Positions 16,470-24,267 are shown, counted from the stretch's first letter. The stretch: DNA of 37,065 nt from Ferrovibrio sp964429465 (GCA_964429465.1 CAYSCA010000011.1:1-37065); one strand, 5' to 3'. A program made the numbers and translations. Notes: generated by a model not told the origin, from the sequence alone.

Positions 16470-17534
16470 ATGCAGGGTAGCGACAGTTCCGGGCGGCCCC
16501 CCTGGTGGCACCCCGACCTCTATGCCCGGCGGCGCCCGAACCTGCTGTTGCGCCAGGCCTGCCTGCGCGCCATCCGCGACTGCTTTTCCGGCCAGGGCTT
16601 CGTCGAGGTCGAGACCCCGGCCCTGCAGGTCTCGCCCGGGCTGGAGCCGCATCTCAAGGCCTTCGCCACCGAACTCGAGCATCCCGGCGGCAGCATCCGG
16701 CCGCTCTATCTGCATACCTCGCCCGAATTCGCCATGAAGAAGCTGCTGGCGGCCGGCGAGGAAAAGCTGTTCCAGCTGGCACCGGTCTTCCGCAACGGCG
16801 AGCGGGCGGCCATGCATCATCCCGCCTTCCTGATGTTGGAATGGTATCGCGCCGGCGCAGACTACCGCCGGCTGATGAAGGATTGCGAGATCCTGCTGCA
16901 TGCGGTGGCAATCGCAGCCGGGCAGACGCATCTGCGCTGGCAAGGCAAAGAGGCCGAGATCGCCCGGCCCTGGCAGTACCTGACGGTACACGAGGCGCTG
17001 GCGCGGTTCGCCGGGCTCGATCTTGCCGCCTGCATCGGCGCCGATCCGCACAATCCCGATCTCGCCGCCATGCGCGAAGCCTGCCGGCGCATCGGCCTGC
17101 GGGTCGATGACGGCGACAGCTGGGACGACCTCTATTTCCGCGTCGCGCTGGAGAAGGTCGAGCCCAATCTCGGCATCGGCTCGCCCTGCATCCTCTACGA
17201 TTATCCGATTCATATGGCGGCGCTGAGCCGGCCCAAGCTCGATGCGCCGCATCTGGCCGAGCGGTTCGAGCTCTATGCCTGCGGCGTCGAGCTGGCCAAT
17301 GCCTTTTCCGAACTGACCGACGCAGCCGAGCAGCAGCGCCGCTTCGAGGCCGACATGATGCTGAAGCGCCGGCTCTACGGCCACGATTATCCGATTGATG
17401 CCGATTTCGTCGCGGCTTTGCGCCACGGCCTGCCCGACTGCGCCGGCATCGCGCTCGGCGTCGACCGCCTGGTCATGCTGCTGACCGGCGCCGCGCGGAT
17501 CGAGGAGGTGCTGTGGCTGCCGGTTTCAGAATAA
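16470..17534 (+). CDS. epmA: EpmA, EF-P lysine lysyltransferase (GenX/PoxA)
   Basis: 354-residue class II lysyl-tRNA synthetase paralogue that lacks the N-terminal anticodon-binding domain and attaches (R)-beta-lysine to EF-P. Class II motifs are visible: 'FVEVETPALQVSPGLEPHL' (motif 1 region), 'LYLHTSPEFAMKKLLAAG' and 'FQLAPVFRNGERAAMHHPAF' with 'MLEWYRAG' (motif 2), and 'GIALGVDRLVMLLTGA' (motif 3). The length is near the family's 325-350. The ATG at 16470 was chosen; an earlier in-frame ATG at 16389 would run through the efp promoter. It is divergent from efp, an unusually direct pairing of enzyme and substrate. The lysine 2,3-aminomutase epmB needed to make beta-lysine is not in the window. 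Confidence 0.95.
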   Translation: MQGSDSSGRPPWWHPDLYARRRPNLLLRQACLRAIRDCFSGQGFVEVETPALQVSPGLEPHLKAFATELEHPGGSIRPLYLHTSPEFAMKKLLAAGEEKLFQLAPVFRNGERAAMHHPAFLMLEWYRAGADYRRLMKDCEILLHAVAIAAGQTHLRWQGKEAEIARPWQYLTVHEALARFAGLDLAACIGADPHNPDLAAMREACRRIGLRVDDGDSWDDLYFRVALEKVEPNLGIGSPCILYDYPIHMAALSRPKLDAPHLAERFELYACGVELANAFSELTDAAEQQRRFEADMMLKRRLYGHDYPIDADFVAALRHGLPDCAGIALGVDRLVMLLTGAARIEEVLWLPVSE

Positions 17535-18181
17535 CCGCCGCCGCCCTGCTGCTGCTCGTCGCGGCCTGCGCGCCGCAGCCGGCGCCGTCGCCGGTGGTGG
17601 TGCCGCAGGGCGATCCGGCGCTGCATCTCTGGCCCGGCCGCGACGCGATCCAGTCGGCCTGCCTCAACGACCTGGCCGCCGCCGGGGCCGAGTTCGAGCT
17701 GATCGCGCAGGCCGAGCCGGGCAAGAACGGCTGCACCCTGGTCAACGGCGTCAAGCTGATCCGCCTGCAATCCCTGGCGCTGAACCGCCCGGTCGAGGTG
17801 ACCTGCCCGCTGGCGCTGCGGCTGCTGCAGTTCGAGCGCGAGGTGATGCAGCCGGAAGCCCGGCGCCTGTTCGGCAGGCCCCTGGGCAGCCTCAACCATG
17901 CCGGCGGCTTCACCTGCCGGCGCATGACCGGCAACGGCGCGCGCATCAGCGAGCATGGCCATGGCCGCGCCATCGATATCTGGGGTTTCACGCTGGACGA
18001 CGGCACGCGCCTGTCGGTGCAGCAGGATTTCCGCGGCCGCGGCCGGGAAGGGACCTATCTGCGTGAGCTGAACCGCCATGCCTGCCGCTATTTCGCGGTG
18101 ATACTTGGTCCGAATGCGGATGCTTCGCACCGCGATCATCTCCACTGGGATATCGGCCCGTGGAAACGCTGCGGCGCCTGA
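17513..18181 (+). CDS. Extensin-like C-terminal domain lipoprotein
   Basis: 222-residue exported protein. A GTG start at 17513 sits behind a strong AGGAGG and overlaps the end of epmA by 22 bp, so translation is likely coupled. A signal segment (residues 5-18) ends in the lipobox VAAC with Cys19, predicting a lipoprotein. The rest is the Extensin-like_C domain (PF06904), with conserved cysteines, 'ISEHGHGRAIDIWGF' and a C-terminal 'ASHRDHLHWDIGP'. The His/Asp pattern resembles the zinc site of M15-type peptidoglycan peptidases, so a cell-wall role is plausible, but enzymatic activity in this family is not established to my knowledge. Confidence 0.88.
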   Translation: MAAGFRITAAALLLLVAACAPQPAPSPVVVPQGDPALHLWPGRDAIQSACLNDLAAAGAEFELIAQAEPGKNGCTLVNGVKLIRLQSLALNRPVEVTCPLALRLLQFEREVMQPEARRLFGRPLGSLNHAGGFTCRRMTGNGARISEHGHGRAIDIWGFTLDDGTRLSVQQDFRGRGREGTYLRELNRHACRYFAVILGPNADASHRDHLHWDIGPWKRCGA

Positions 18182-18254
18182 CGCCGGCACGCTTTCAAAC
18201 CCGCCGCATTCCGGCGCATAATCCGGCAGGCAGTGATTACGGGGCGAGGGAGTC

Positions 18255-19853
18255 GTGAGGGGGATCGCGTCAGCGCGTTGCGCGATTCTGCTGCTGCTGC
18301 TGGCTTTGCTGCCGGTTTTGCTGCTGTCCGGCAGGGCAGGTGCCGAGCCTTTGCGCATCGGGCTGGCCGCGGCGCCGACCAGCCTGGATCCGCATCACCA
18401 CAATTTCGCGCCCAACCTCACCGTCGCGCTGCATGTCTTCGAGCCGCTGATCGCCCGCGACGGGCAGGACCGGCCGGTGCCAGCGCTGGCGCAGCGCTGG
18501 GCCGAGGCGGCGCCGAAGCAGTGGCAGATCGCCCTGCGCGCGAATGCCGTCTTTCATGATGGCCAGGCCGTCACCACGCGCGACGTCATCTACAGTTTCT
18601 GCCGGGCGCAGGCCGCCGCAGGCAGCCCGCTCACCTTCGCCGGCCTGCTGAGGCCGATCGAGGTCTTCGAGGCCGCGGGGCCGGGCCTGCTGCGCATGAC
18701 CATCCGGCAGCGCTTCGTCATTCCGCCACGCGCCCTGTCGTCGATCATGATCGTGCCGGCGCCGCCGTCCTTTCCGGACGCGGTCTATCGCAATGGCGGC
18801 TGCGCCGGCCGCGACGGCCAGGCGCTGGCGATCGCGTCGGGTCCCGTGCCGACGAGAGGCAGCGGTCCCTACCGGTTCGCCGGAGCCGTCCCCGGCACGG
18901 ATCTCCTGCTCGAGACGGCCGACCGCCGCGCGCGCTGGTCGCACGTCGCATTCAGGGTGATCGATGATCCGATCCGGCGGATGCGCGCGCTCATCGACGG
19001 CGAAATCGATGTCGCCGAGCAGGTGCCGACGAACAGCATCGACGCGCTGCGCAAGGCCGATATCGGCATCGTCAGCGCGCCGGCCAACCGGCTGATCCAC
19101 CTGCAGATGGAGCAGCAGCGCGACCACCTGGCCGATATCGGCGGCACCGCGGGGCGCAACCCGTTCAAGGATGCGCGCGTGCGGCAGGCGATCTCGCTGG
19201 CGATCGACCGCGAGGCCCTGGTCGAGCGGATCATGGGCGGTTTCGCTACGCCGGTGCGCCAGCTGGTGCGCGCCGATATGGACGGCTATGTGCCCGAATT
19301 GTCCGGCGACGGCTACGACATCGCGGCGGCGCGCGCACTGCTCGACGCGGCGGGATATGGCGGCGGGTTCTCGGTGCGGCTGGTGACCCCTGACGGCCGT
19401 TACGCCAATGACCGCCGGATTGCCGAGGCGGTGGCGGCGATGCTGTTTCCGCTCGGCCTGCAGGTCACGGTGGAGGCCGTGCCGCCGGCGACGCTGTTCA
19501 CCTCCGAACGCCGCGACAGCGCCGCCTTCGTCCTGGCCGGCAATGCGATTTCGGTGGTCAGCACCGCGATCCGCGCCCTCGCGCTGACGCCCGACCGCGG
19601 CCGCAACAGCGGCACGTCCAATCATGGCGGCTACAGCAATCCCGCGATCGACGCGCTCTATGACCGCTCGATCGCCGAGCCGGACCCGGAACGCCAGATC
19701 GCCCTGCTGCGCGAGGCCAACCGGCTGGCCAGCCGCGATGCGGCGGTGATCCCGCTATTCTACGGCAGCACGGTCTGGGCCCTGCAGCGCCGGCTGGCCA
19801 TGACCCCGCGGGTCGATCAGTTCACCCTGGCCGCCGGCATCGCCGCGCGCTGA
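18255..19853 (+). CDS. ABC transporter substrate-binding protein, family 5 (peptide/nickel type)
   Basis: 532-residue periplasmic SBP_bac_5 protein. The GTG at 18255 follows GGGCGAGGGAG. A long Leu-rich signal peptide (about 10-32) ends near GAEPLRIG. The family features are 'PTSLDPHHHNFAPNLTVALH', 'LAQRWAEAAPKQWQIALRANAVFHDG' shown here in part, 'PFKDARVRQAISLAIDREAL' and 'AAARALLDAAGYGGGFSVRL'. These proteins bind oligopeptides, opines, glutathione or metal chelates. No permease or ATPase gene is adjacent, which makes it an orphan receptor. The upstream gene is the extensin-like lipoprotein, 73 bp away on the same strand. The ligand cannot be inferred. Confidence 0.9.
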   Translation: MRGIASARCAILLLLLALLPVLLLSGRAGAEPLRIGLAAAPTSLDPHHHNFAPNLTVALHVFEPLIARDGQDRPVPALAQRWAEAAPKQWQIALRANAVFHDGQAVTTRDVIYSFCRAQAAAGSPLTFAGLLRPIEVFEAAGPGLLRMTIRQRFVIPPRALSSIMIVPAPPSFPDAVYRNGGCAGRDGQALAIASGPVPTRGSGPYRFAGAVPGTDLLLETADRRARWSHVAFRVIDDPIRRMRALIDGEIDVAEQVPTNSIDALRKADIGIVSAPANRLIHLQMEQQRDHLADIGGTAGRNPFKDARVRQAISLAIDREALVERIMGGFATPVRQLVRADMDGYVPELSGDGYDIAAARALLDAAGYGGGFSVRLVTPDGRYANDRRIAEAVAAMLFPLGLQVTVEAVPPATLFTSERRDSAAFVLAGNAISVVSTAIRALALTPDRGRNSGTSNHGGYSNPAIDALYDRSIAEPDPERQIALLREANRLASRDAAVIPLFYGSTVWALQRRLAMTPRVDQFTLAAGIAAR

Positions 19854-20111
19854 CGCACAACCTGCACGCGGGTTTTCCACGGAAATTTTGTTTCGTTAAC
19901 ATTTTGGCGGTTCCCGGACGCCGGTATTCCCCGTCAAGTGGCTGATTTCCTTACAGACGGACGATCCGGACAGGCCGTACACGCATTATTTGGTTTAACC
20001 AAAATCTTCTTGCAACCACTGGTTATTTCGGTAAATTCCTCGCGAACGCCAAGAATGGCGCGAGGCCGGACAGCAGGACGCTGCCGGACGAACTGCAGAA
20101 GGGGGTTCGTG
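19854..20111 (+). promoter_or_regulatory. Flagellin promoter and leader region with AACC/GGTT palindromes
   Basis: 258 bp of non-coding DNA before the flagellin start, locally AT-rich for this genome. It contains the palindrome TTTGGTT-T-AACCAAA (19989-20003) and, ten bases later, AACCA-C-TGGTT (20014-20024). Both could form protein-binding DNA sites or, if transcribed, hairpins in the mRNA leader. In Caulobacter, FlbT binds a flagellin mRNA leader to destabilise it, so a leader function is possible. I could not fit a convincing sigma28 or sigma54 promoter with correct spacing. Confidence 0.4.
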
Positions 20112-20975
20112 ATGACCAATTCGGTGAATACCAATGCGGGCGCGCTGGTGGCGCTGTCGTCTTTGCGCACCAATACATCGGCGCTCAACAACACTTCCAA
20201 GAAGATGCAGACCGGCATGCGCGTCGCGGATGCCAACGACGATGCGGCCATCTTTGCCGTCGCGCAGGGCGTGCGCGGCAACGTGAAGGCCTATGCCTCG
20301 GTGCAGTCGTCGCTGTCGGCCGGCATCGGGCTGGGCGAGGTGACGATGTCGGCGATCGACGGCATCTACAAGCTGACCGGCGACATCAAGGCCAAGATCA
20401 CCAATCTGGCCGACGGCTCGCTGACCACCGCGCAGCAGGATGTCTATCGCAACGACATCGAGCAGCTGATCGGCCAGGTGAACAACTACATCACCCAGGC
20501 CAATTACAACGGCAAGAACCTGCTGACCGGTGATGCGCGCGCTGCGCCGCTCTCCTTCGTCGGCGACGTCTCCGGCACCACGCTGGACTACTCGACCGCG
20601 CATCAGCTCGACTGGGATTCCGACCAGTTCCTTGGTCCGGACATCATGTTTCCCGATGCCACCAACGTCTACGACAACATCAACGAGACGCCGCCCGATA
20701 CCGCCACGGCCTTCACCGGCCTGGAGACATTCGAGGGCCGCCTGCGGGAAATGGCCAGCTCGGTGTCGGCGCAGAAGCGTTCAATGGAGCAGCAGAAATC
20801 CTTCGTCGACAATCTGGTCGATGCGATGAAGCAGGGCCTGGGCGCGCTGGTCGATGCCGATGTGGCGGCGGAAAGCGCCGACCTGCAGGCGCGGCAGGTG
20901 GCGCAGCAATTGAACATGCAGTCGCTGTCGATCGCCAACCAGCAGCCCAACGTCCTGCTGCAATTGCTGCGTTAA
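20112..20975 (+). CDS. Flagellin
   Basis: 287-residue filament protein secreted by the flagellar type III export system. The N-terminal D0/D1 region begins 'SVNTNAGALVALSSLRTNTSAL', with a polar 'NTSKKMQTGMRVADANDDAA' stretch (the usual 'LSTGLRINSAADDAA' equivalent). The C-terminal D1/D0 region has 'AESADLQARQVAQQLNMQSLSIANQQPNVLLQLLR', summarised here as AQQLNMQSLSIANQQPN. The middle domain is short and acidic (about 140-210). This is close to the small alphaproteobacterial flagellins. The ATG at 20112 begins after GGGGGTTCGTG; upstream in-frame starts would add non-flagellin sequence. No other flagellar genes (flaF, flbT, hook genes) are in the window, and a terminator follows, so it is transcribed alone. 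Confidence 0.93.
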   Translation: MTNSVNTNAGALVALSSLRTNTSALNNTSKKMQTGMRVADANDDAAIFAVAQGVRGNVKAYASVQSSLSAGIGLGEVTMSAIDGIYKLTGDIKAKITNLADGSLTTAQQDVYRNDIEQLIGQVNNYITQANYNGKNLLTGDARAAPLSFVGDVSGTTLDYSTAHQLDWDSDQFLGPDIMFPDATNVYDNINETPPDTATAFTGLETFEGRLREMASSVSAQKRSMEQQKSFVDNLVDAMKQGLGALVDADVAAESADLQARQVAQQLNMQSLSIANQQPNVLLQLLR

Positions 20976-20981
20976 ACGGCC

Positions 20982-21010
20982 CCGGCCGGACGTTTCGGCC
21001 GGCCGGTTTT
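20982..21010 (+). terminator. Intrinsic terminator after flagellin
   Basis: The stem CCGGCCG (20982-20988) pairs with CGGCCGG (20996-21002) around a 7-base loop, followed by CCGG and TTTT (21003-21010). It begins seven bases after the flagellin stop codon. The T tract is short but the GC stem is strong. Confidence 0.6.
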
Positions 21011-21045
21011 CCCGCCCAGGCGCCGGCCCGGCCGCGACTTTGCGC

Positions 21046-21074
21046 TTGACGCGGCCGCGGCCGCGCCGTATCAG
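21046..21074 (+). promoter_or_regulatory. sigma70-type promoter of the metZ transcript
   Basis: TTGACG (21046-21051) and TATCAG (21069-21074) are spaced exactly 17 bp. Transcription would start near 21081, only a few bases before the 5' strand of the riboswitch P1 stem at 21085. The position relative to the aptamer is a strong supporting argument. Confidence 0.7.
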
Positions 21075-21081
21075 GCTACAT

Positions 21082-21143
21082 CCTCGTGGTGATTTGGGCC
21101 GACCGGCTTGCGGACCACGTAAAACAAACCGCTAAAAGGTCGG
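21082..21143 (+). promoter_or_regulatory. SAM-II riboswitch aptamer (metA-type element)
   Basis: Matches the SAM-II H-type pseudoknot. P1 is CGTGGT (21085-21090) with ACCACG (21114-21119). GATTTG directly follows the P1 5' strand, as in the consensus. The conserved GCTAAAA is at 21131-21137. The pseudoknot P2 pairs CCGACC (21099-21104) with GGTCGG (21138-21143), six exact complementary pairs. SAM-II elements bind S-adenosylmethionine and turn off methionine biosynthesis genes, and the next gene is metZ, a classic target. An intrinsic terminator follows, so control is probably by premature termination. Confidence 0.93.
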
Positions 21144-21153
21144 GCGGTTTCAC

Positions 21154-21183
21154 AAACCCCGGCCTGCGGTGCCGGGGTTTTTT
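21154..21183 (+). terminator. Riboswitch-controlled intrinsic terminator in the metZ leader
   Basis: A ten-base perfect stem, AAACCCCGGC (21154-21163) with GCCGGGGTTT (21171-21180), has a 7-base loop and ends in a run of six T (21178-21183). It lies 11 bp after the aptamer and 44 bp before the metZ ATG. GGTTT at 21146-21150 can pair instead with AAACC at 21154-21158 as an antiterminator, whose 5' flank reaches the P2 strand of the aptamer. Confidence 0.88.
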
Positions 21184-21227
21184 GTTGCCCCGCAGCGCGG
21201 TCCGGCCGAGACAATGGACGGAAGACG

Positions 21228-22439
21228 ATGAACGACAGCGCAGGCGGCGGAAGCAGGGATCAACAGGGCTGGCGGCTGGCCACCCGGATGGTGCGCGGCG
21301 CCACGCAGCGTTCGCCGCATGGCGAGACATCGGAAGCGATCTTCCTCAATTCCGGCTTCACCTACGACAATGCCGAAGCCGCCGAGGCGCGGTTCAAGGG
21401 CGAGCAGCCGGGCTTCGTCTACAGCCGCTATGAAAATCCCACTGTCGACATGTTCGAGCGGCGCATGTGCCTGCTGGAAGGCGCCGAGGCGGCGCGCGGC
21501 ACGGCCAGCGGCATGGCGGCCGTCAATGCCGCGCTCACCTGCCAGCTCAAGGCCGGCGACGAGGTGGTGTCGTCGCGCGCCGTGTTCGGCTCGGTCGCCT
21601 ATATCGTCAACGATCTGCTGCCGCGTTTCGGCGTGAAGGGCACGATGGTCGACGGTACCGACCTCGCGCAATGGCGCGCCGCAATCACGCCGCGCACCAA
21701 GGTGGTGTTTCTCGAAACGCCGGCCAACCCGACGCTGGAGCTGGTCGACATCGCCGCGGTGGCCGAGCTGGCGCATGCCCATGGCGCCCGTCTGGTGGTC
21801 GACAATGTCTTCGCCACCCCGGTACTGCAGAAGCCGCTGGCGCTCGGCGCCGACATCGTCATCTATTCCGCCACCAAGCATATCGACGGCCAGGGCCGCT
21901 GCCTGGGCGGCGTGGTGCTGGGGTCGAAAGCCTTCATCGAGGGTGAGCTGGCGCCTTATCTGAAACATACCGGCCCGACGCTCAGCGCCTTCAATGCCTG
22001 GGTGCTGCTGAAGGGCCTCGAGACCCTGGAACTGCGGGTCAGCCGCCATGTCGAGAATGCGGTCCGGGTGGCCGATGCCCTGGCCGGCCATGCCGGCGTG
22101 GCGAAGGTCCTCTATCCCGGCCGGCCCGATCACCCGCAGCATGCATTGGCGAAGCGGCAGATGGCCGCCGGCGGCACTATGATCGCTTTCTCTCCGGCGG
22201 GCGGGAAGGCGGGGGCCTTCCGGTTCCTTAATGCTTTGAAGATCATCGACATTTCCAACAACCTCGGCGATGCCAAGAGCCTGATCACCCACCCGGCCAC
22301 CACCACCCACCAGAGGTTGAGTCCGGAGGAGCGGGCCCGGCTCGGCATCGGCGACGATCTGCTGCGCCTCTCGGTCGGGCTGGAAGACCCGCTCGACCTG
22401 ATCGAGGATTTGCGACAGGCCCTTGAAAAGGCAGGCTGA
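21228..22439 (+). CDS. metZ: O-succinylhomoserine sulfhydrylase MetZ
   Basis: 403-residue PLP-dependent enzyme of the Cys/Met metabolism family. It makes homocysteine directly from O-succinylhomoserine and sulfide in methionine synthesis. The PLP lysine is in 'YSATKHIDGQGRCLGG', and the cofactor-binding motifs are 'YENPTVDMFERRMCLLEGAE', 'ARGTASGMAAVNAAL' and 'ETPANPTLELVDI'. The C-terminal 'DAKSLITHPATTTHQRLSPEERARLGI' (partly quoted) and 'LLRLSVGLEDPLDLIEDL' agree with MetZ rather than MetB. A SAM-II riboswitch and terminator precede it, so the gene should be repressed by high SAM. It is transcribed from its own promoter at 21046-21074. Confidence 0.96.
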   Translation: MNDSAGGGSRDQQGWRLATRMVRGATQRSPHGETSEAIFLNSGFTYDNAEAAEARFKGEQPGFVYSRYENPTVDMFERRMCLLEGAEAARGTASGMAAVNAALTCQLKAGDEVVSSRAVFGSVAYIVNDLLPRFGVKGTMVDGTDLAQWRAAITPRTKVVFLETPANPTLELVDIAAVAELAHAHGARLVVDNVFATPVLQKPLALGADIVIYSATKHIDGQGRCLGGVVLGSKAFIEGELAPYLKHTGPTLSAFNAWVLLKGLETLELRVSRHVENAVRVADALAGHAGVAKVLYPGRPDHPQHALAKRQMAAGGTMIAFSPAGGKAGAFRFLNALKIIDISNNLGDAKSLITHPATTTHQRLSPEERARLGIGDDLLRLSVGLEDPLDLIEDLRQALEKAG

Positions 22440-22589
22440 TCTATGTTGCCGATATGCCACAGTGAGGCATTTTCGCGAGTGCTCGGGCGGGGAGGCTTTC
22501 CGGATTACCGGGGGTAGCTGTTATAGTCTCCGCCGGTTGAGGCGTTTTGAGTCCGATTGCGGCTCCAACACGTTCCAAGGAGATTCTCG
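22440..22589 (+). promoter_or_regulatory. Upstream region of the OmpA-family gene with a possible -10 box
   Basis: 150-bp spacer. TATAGT at 22522-22527 is a good -10 candidate, but the corresponding -35 (TCCGGA-like, around 22499) is poor, so activation or another sigma factor may be needed. The ribosome site AAGGAGA lies at 22577-22583. No terminator hairpin for metZ was clear. Confidence 0.35.
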
Positions 22590-23639
22590 ATGAATGTTCG
22601 TACCGCTCTGCTGGCCGGCGCTGCCCTGATGGGCCTGGCCTCGGCCCCCGCGCTGGCGCAGGGCCAGGGGCCATATGTCGGTATCGCTGGCGGCGCATCC
22701 TGGATCGATGATGCCGATATCAGCGGCGCCGCGCCGGTCACCAAGCTGGAATTCGACACCGGCTGGGCTGCCCTGCTGCGGGGCGGCTACGCCATGGGCA
22801 ATCTCCGCCCCGAGCTCGAAATCGGCATGCGCGACTGGGATGTCGATGGCGCCAATGGCGGCGTTGCCGCCGGTGGTGACCTGAAGATGTACACCGTCTT
22901 CGCCAACCTGAATTACGATTTCCTGCCGAACAACAACTGGAGCCCCTATCTCGGCGCCGGTCTCGGCATCGCCCGCTTCTCGGGTGACGTCAATGTCGGC
23001 GGCACTTCGGGCAGCGCGCAGGACACCACCTGGGCGGCGCAGGGCATTGCCGGCATGTGGTACGCGCTGAACAACAACTGGCTGGTCAGCGCCGACTACC
23101 GCTACCAGTTCGGCGGCGATCCCGATTTCGGCGGCGCTGCCGGCGTCGGCATCGAGGGCGATCACTCGATCCACACTGTCATGCTCGGCCTGACCTATCG
23201 CTTCGGTGCGCCCGAGCCCAAGCCGCAGCCGGCCGTTGCCGCGCCTCCGCCGCCGCCGGCTCCCGCGCCGGCCGCTGCCGCGCCGCCCCCGCCGGCGCCG
23301 CGCCTGCCGGAAACCTACGTGGTCTTCTTCGCCTTCGACCGCTCGGAGATCAGCCCGGTGGCCAGCCAGGTGCTTGACCGCGCCATTGCCGACTTCCGCG
23401 CCACCGGCATGACCAACATCGTCATCGAAGGCCATGCCGACCGCTCGGGCAGCGATGCCTACAACCAGCGCCTGTCGCAGCGCCGCGCCCAGTCGGTCGC
23501 GAGCTACCTGCGCAGCAAGGGCGTTGGCCAGAACGCGATCCAGACCGCGGCCTTCGGCGAAACCCGTCCGCGCGTCCCGACCGCCGACGGCGTGCGCAAC
23601 GAGGAAAACCGTCGCGCCGAACTGTTCCTGCGCAAGTAA
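22590..23639 (+). CDS. OmpA-family outer membrane protein
   Basis: 349 residues. A signal peptide (1-23) ends ALAQG. An eight-stranded OmpA-like beta-barrel follows (about 24-205), with alternating aromatic/glycine strands such as 'GPYVGIAGGASWID' and 'YLGAGLGIARF' and the final 'HSIHTVMLGLTYRFG'. A Pro/Ala linker (about 208-245) joins it to an OmpA C-terminal domain (about 246-349). That domain binds peptidoglycan; 'YVVFFAFDRSEISPVASQVL', 'IVIEGHADRSGSDAYNQRLS' and 'NEENRRAELFL' carry the conserved Asp and Arg contacts. The ATG at 22590 follows a strong AAGGAGA. It is a monocistronic unit ending in a strong terminator, as for an abundant envelope protein. Confidence 0.95.
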   Translation: MNVRTALLAGAALMGLASAPALAQGQGPYVGIAGGASWIDDADISGAAPVTKLEFDTGWAALLRGGYAMGNLRPELEIGMRDWDVDGANGGVAAGGDLKMYTVFANLNYDFLPNNNWSPYLGAGLGIARFSGDVNVGGTSGSAQDTTWAAQGIAGMWYALNNNWLVSADYRYQFGGDPDFGGAAGVGIEGDHSIHTVMLGLTYRFGAPEPKPQPAVAAPPPPPAPAPAAAAPPPPAPRLPETYVVFFAFDRSEISPVASQVLDRAIADFRATGMTNIVIEGHADRSGSDAYNQRLSQRRAQSVASYLRSKGVGQNAIQTAAFGETRPRVPTADGVRNEENRRAELFLRK

Positions 23640-23662
23640 GACAGCGCAGACACATCTGCGAT

Positions 23663-23702
23663 GCGGCCGTCCCTGCTCGGCAGGGGCGGCCGCTTCCGTT
23701 TT
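23663..23702 (+). terminator. Strong intrinsic terminator after the OmpA-family gene
   Basis: A 13-base-pair stem, GCGGCCGTCCCTG (23663-23675) with CAGGGGCGGCCGC (23681-23693), contains one G-U pair and a 5-base loop CTCGG. TTCCGTTTT follows. It sits 23 bp after the stop codon. Confidence 0.88.
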
Positions 23703-23751
23703 GGGGCGACGTCTGCCCCGGCCGCCGCTGCGCCGCTCCTCCGCCAGTTGC

Positions 23752-23780
23752 TGGACATTCCCGCCCCCATTCCTAATTAT
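23752..23780 (+). promoter_or_regulatory. Possible promoter for apaG-folE-argE
   Basis: TGGACA (23752-23757) and TAATTA (23774-23779) have a 16-bp spacer just after the OmpA-gene terminator and about 38 bp before the apaG start. It is the only AT-rich patch in the spacer. Confidence 0.4.
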
Positions 23781-23816
23781 GGCTATGGGCAAGCTGAAGC
23801 TGTGGATGGATTGCTC

Positions 23817-24209
23817 ATGTACCAGCAGACGACGCGCGACATCTCGGTCACCGTCCAGCCGATTTTCCTGGAGGAGCAGTCCTCCCCCGACGAGAGCTAT
23901 TACGTCTGGGCCTATAACGTGAAGATCGAGAATGGCGGCGCCGCGACCGTGCAGCTGCGCAGCCGCTACTGGCGCATCACCGATGCGCGCGGCCGGGTGC
24001 AGGAAGTGCGCGGGCCGGGCGTGGTGGGCGAGGAGCCGGTGCTGGGTCCGGGCGACAGTTTCGAATATACCAGCGGCACGCCGCTGCCCACGCCGTCCGG
24101 CTTCATGGTGGGGGCATACCAGATGGTGACCGAGGCGGGCGAGCAGTTCGACGTCGAAATCCCGGCCTTCTCGCTGGACTCGCCGCACGAAGCCCGTCGC
24201 GTGAACTGA
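23817..24209 (+). CDS. apaG: ApaG domain protein
   Basis: 130-residue ApaG protein (DUF525), an immunoglobulin-like/fibronectin type III beta-sandwich. It is historically linked to Co2+/Mg2+ tolerance in Salmonella, but its molecular function is not settled. Diagnostic stretches are 'QQTTRDISVTVQPIFLEEQS', 'YVWAYNVKIENGG', 'LRSRYWRITDARG', the pyrophosphate-loop-like 'VRGPGVVGEEPVLGPGDSFE' and 'YTSGTPLPTPSGFMVGAYQM'. The ATG at 23817 gives the standard length; earlier in-frame codons would extend through the terminator. folE follows 58 bp downstream on the same strand, probably co-transcribed. Confidence 0.95.
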   Translation: MYQQTTRDISVTVQPIFLEEQSSPDESYYVWAYNVKIENGGAATVQLRSRYWRITDARGRVQEVRGPGVVGEEPVLGPGDSFEYTSGTPLPTPSGFMVGAYQMVTEAGEQFDVEIPAFSLDSPHEARRVN

Positions 24210-24267
24210 AATCATCCGCCCGCGGGCGGTCCATTGCCGGCCAGGCACGGCAGCCAGGAGAGTTATT

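Noticed and set aside
19837..19880. Terminator after the family 5 binding-protein gene
   Set aside because: Only a 5-bp stem (CCGCG/CGCGG) with a 19-base loop before TTTT; too weak to call.
19900..20030. sigma54 or sigma28 promoter before flagellin
   Set aside because: TTGCA and GCCGGTAT-like pieces exist, but no partner box has the needed spacing (GG-N10-GC, or TAAA-N15-GCCGATAA).
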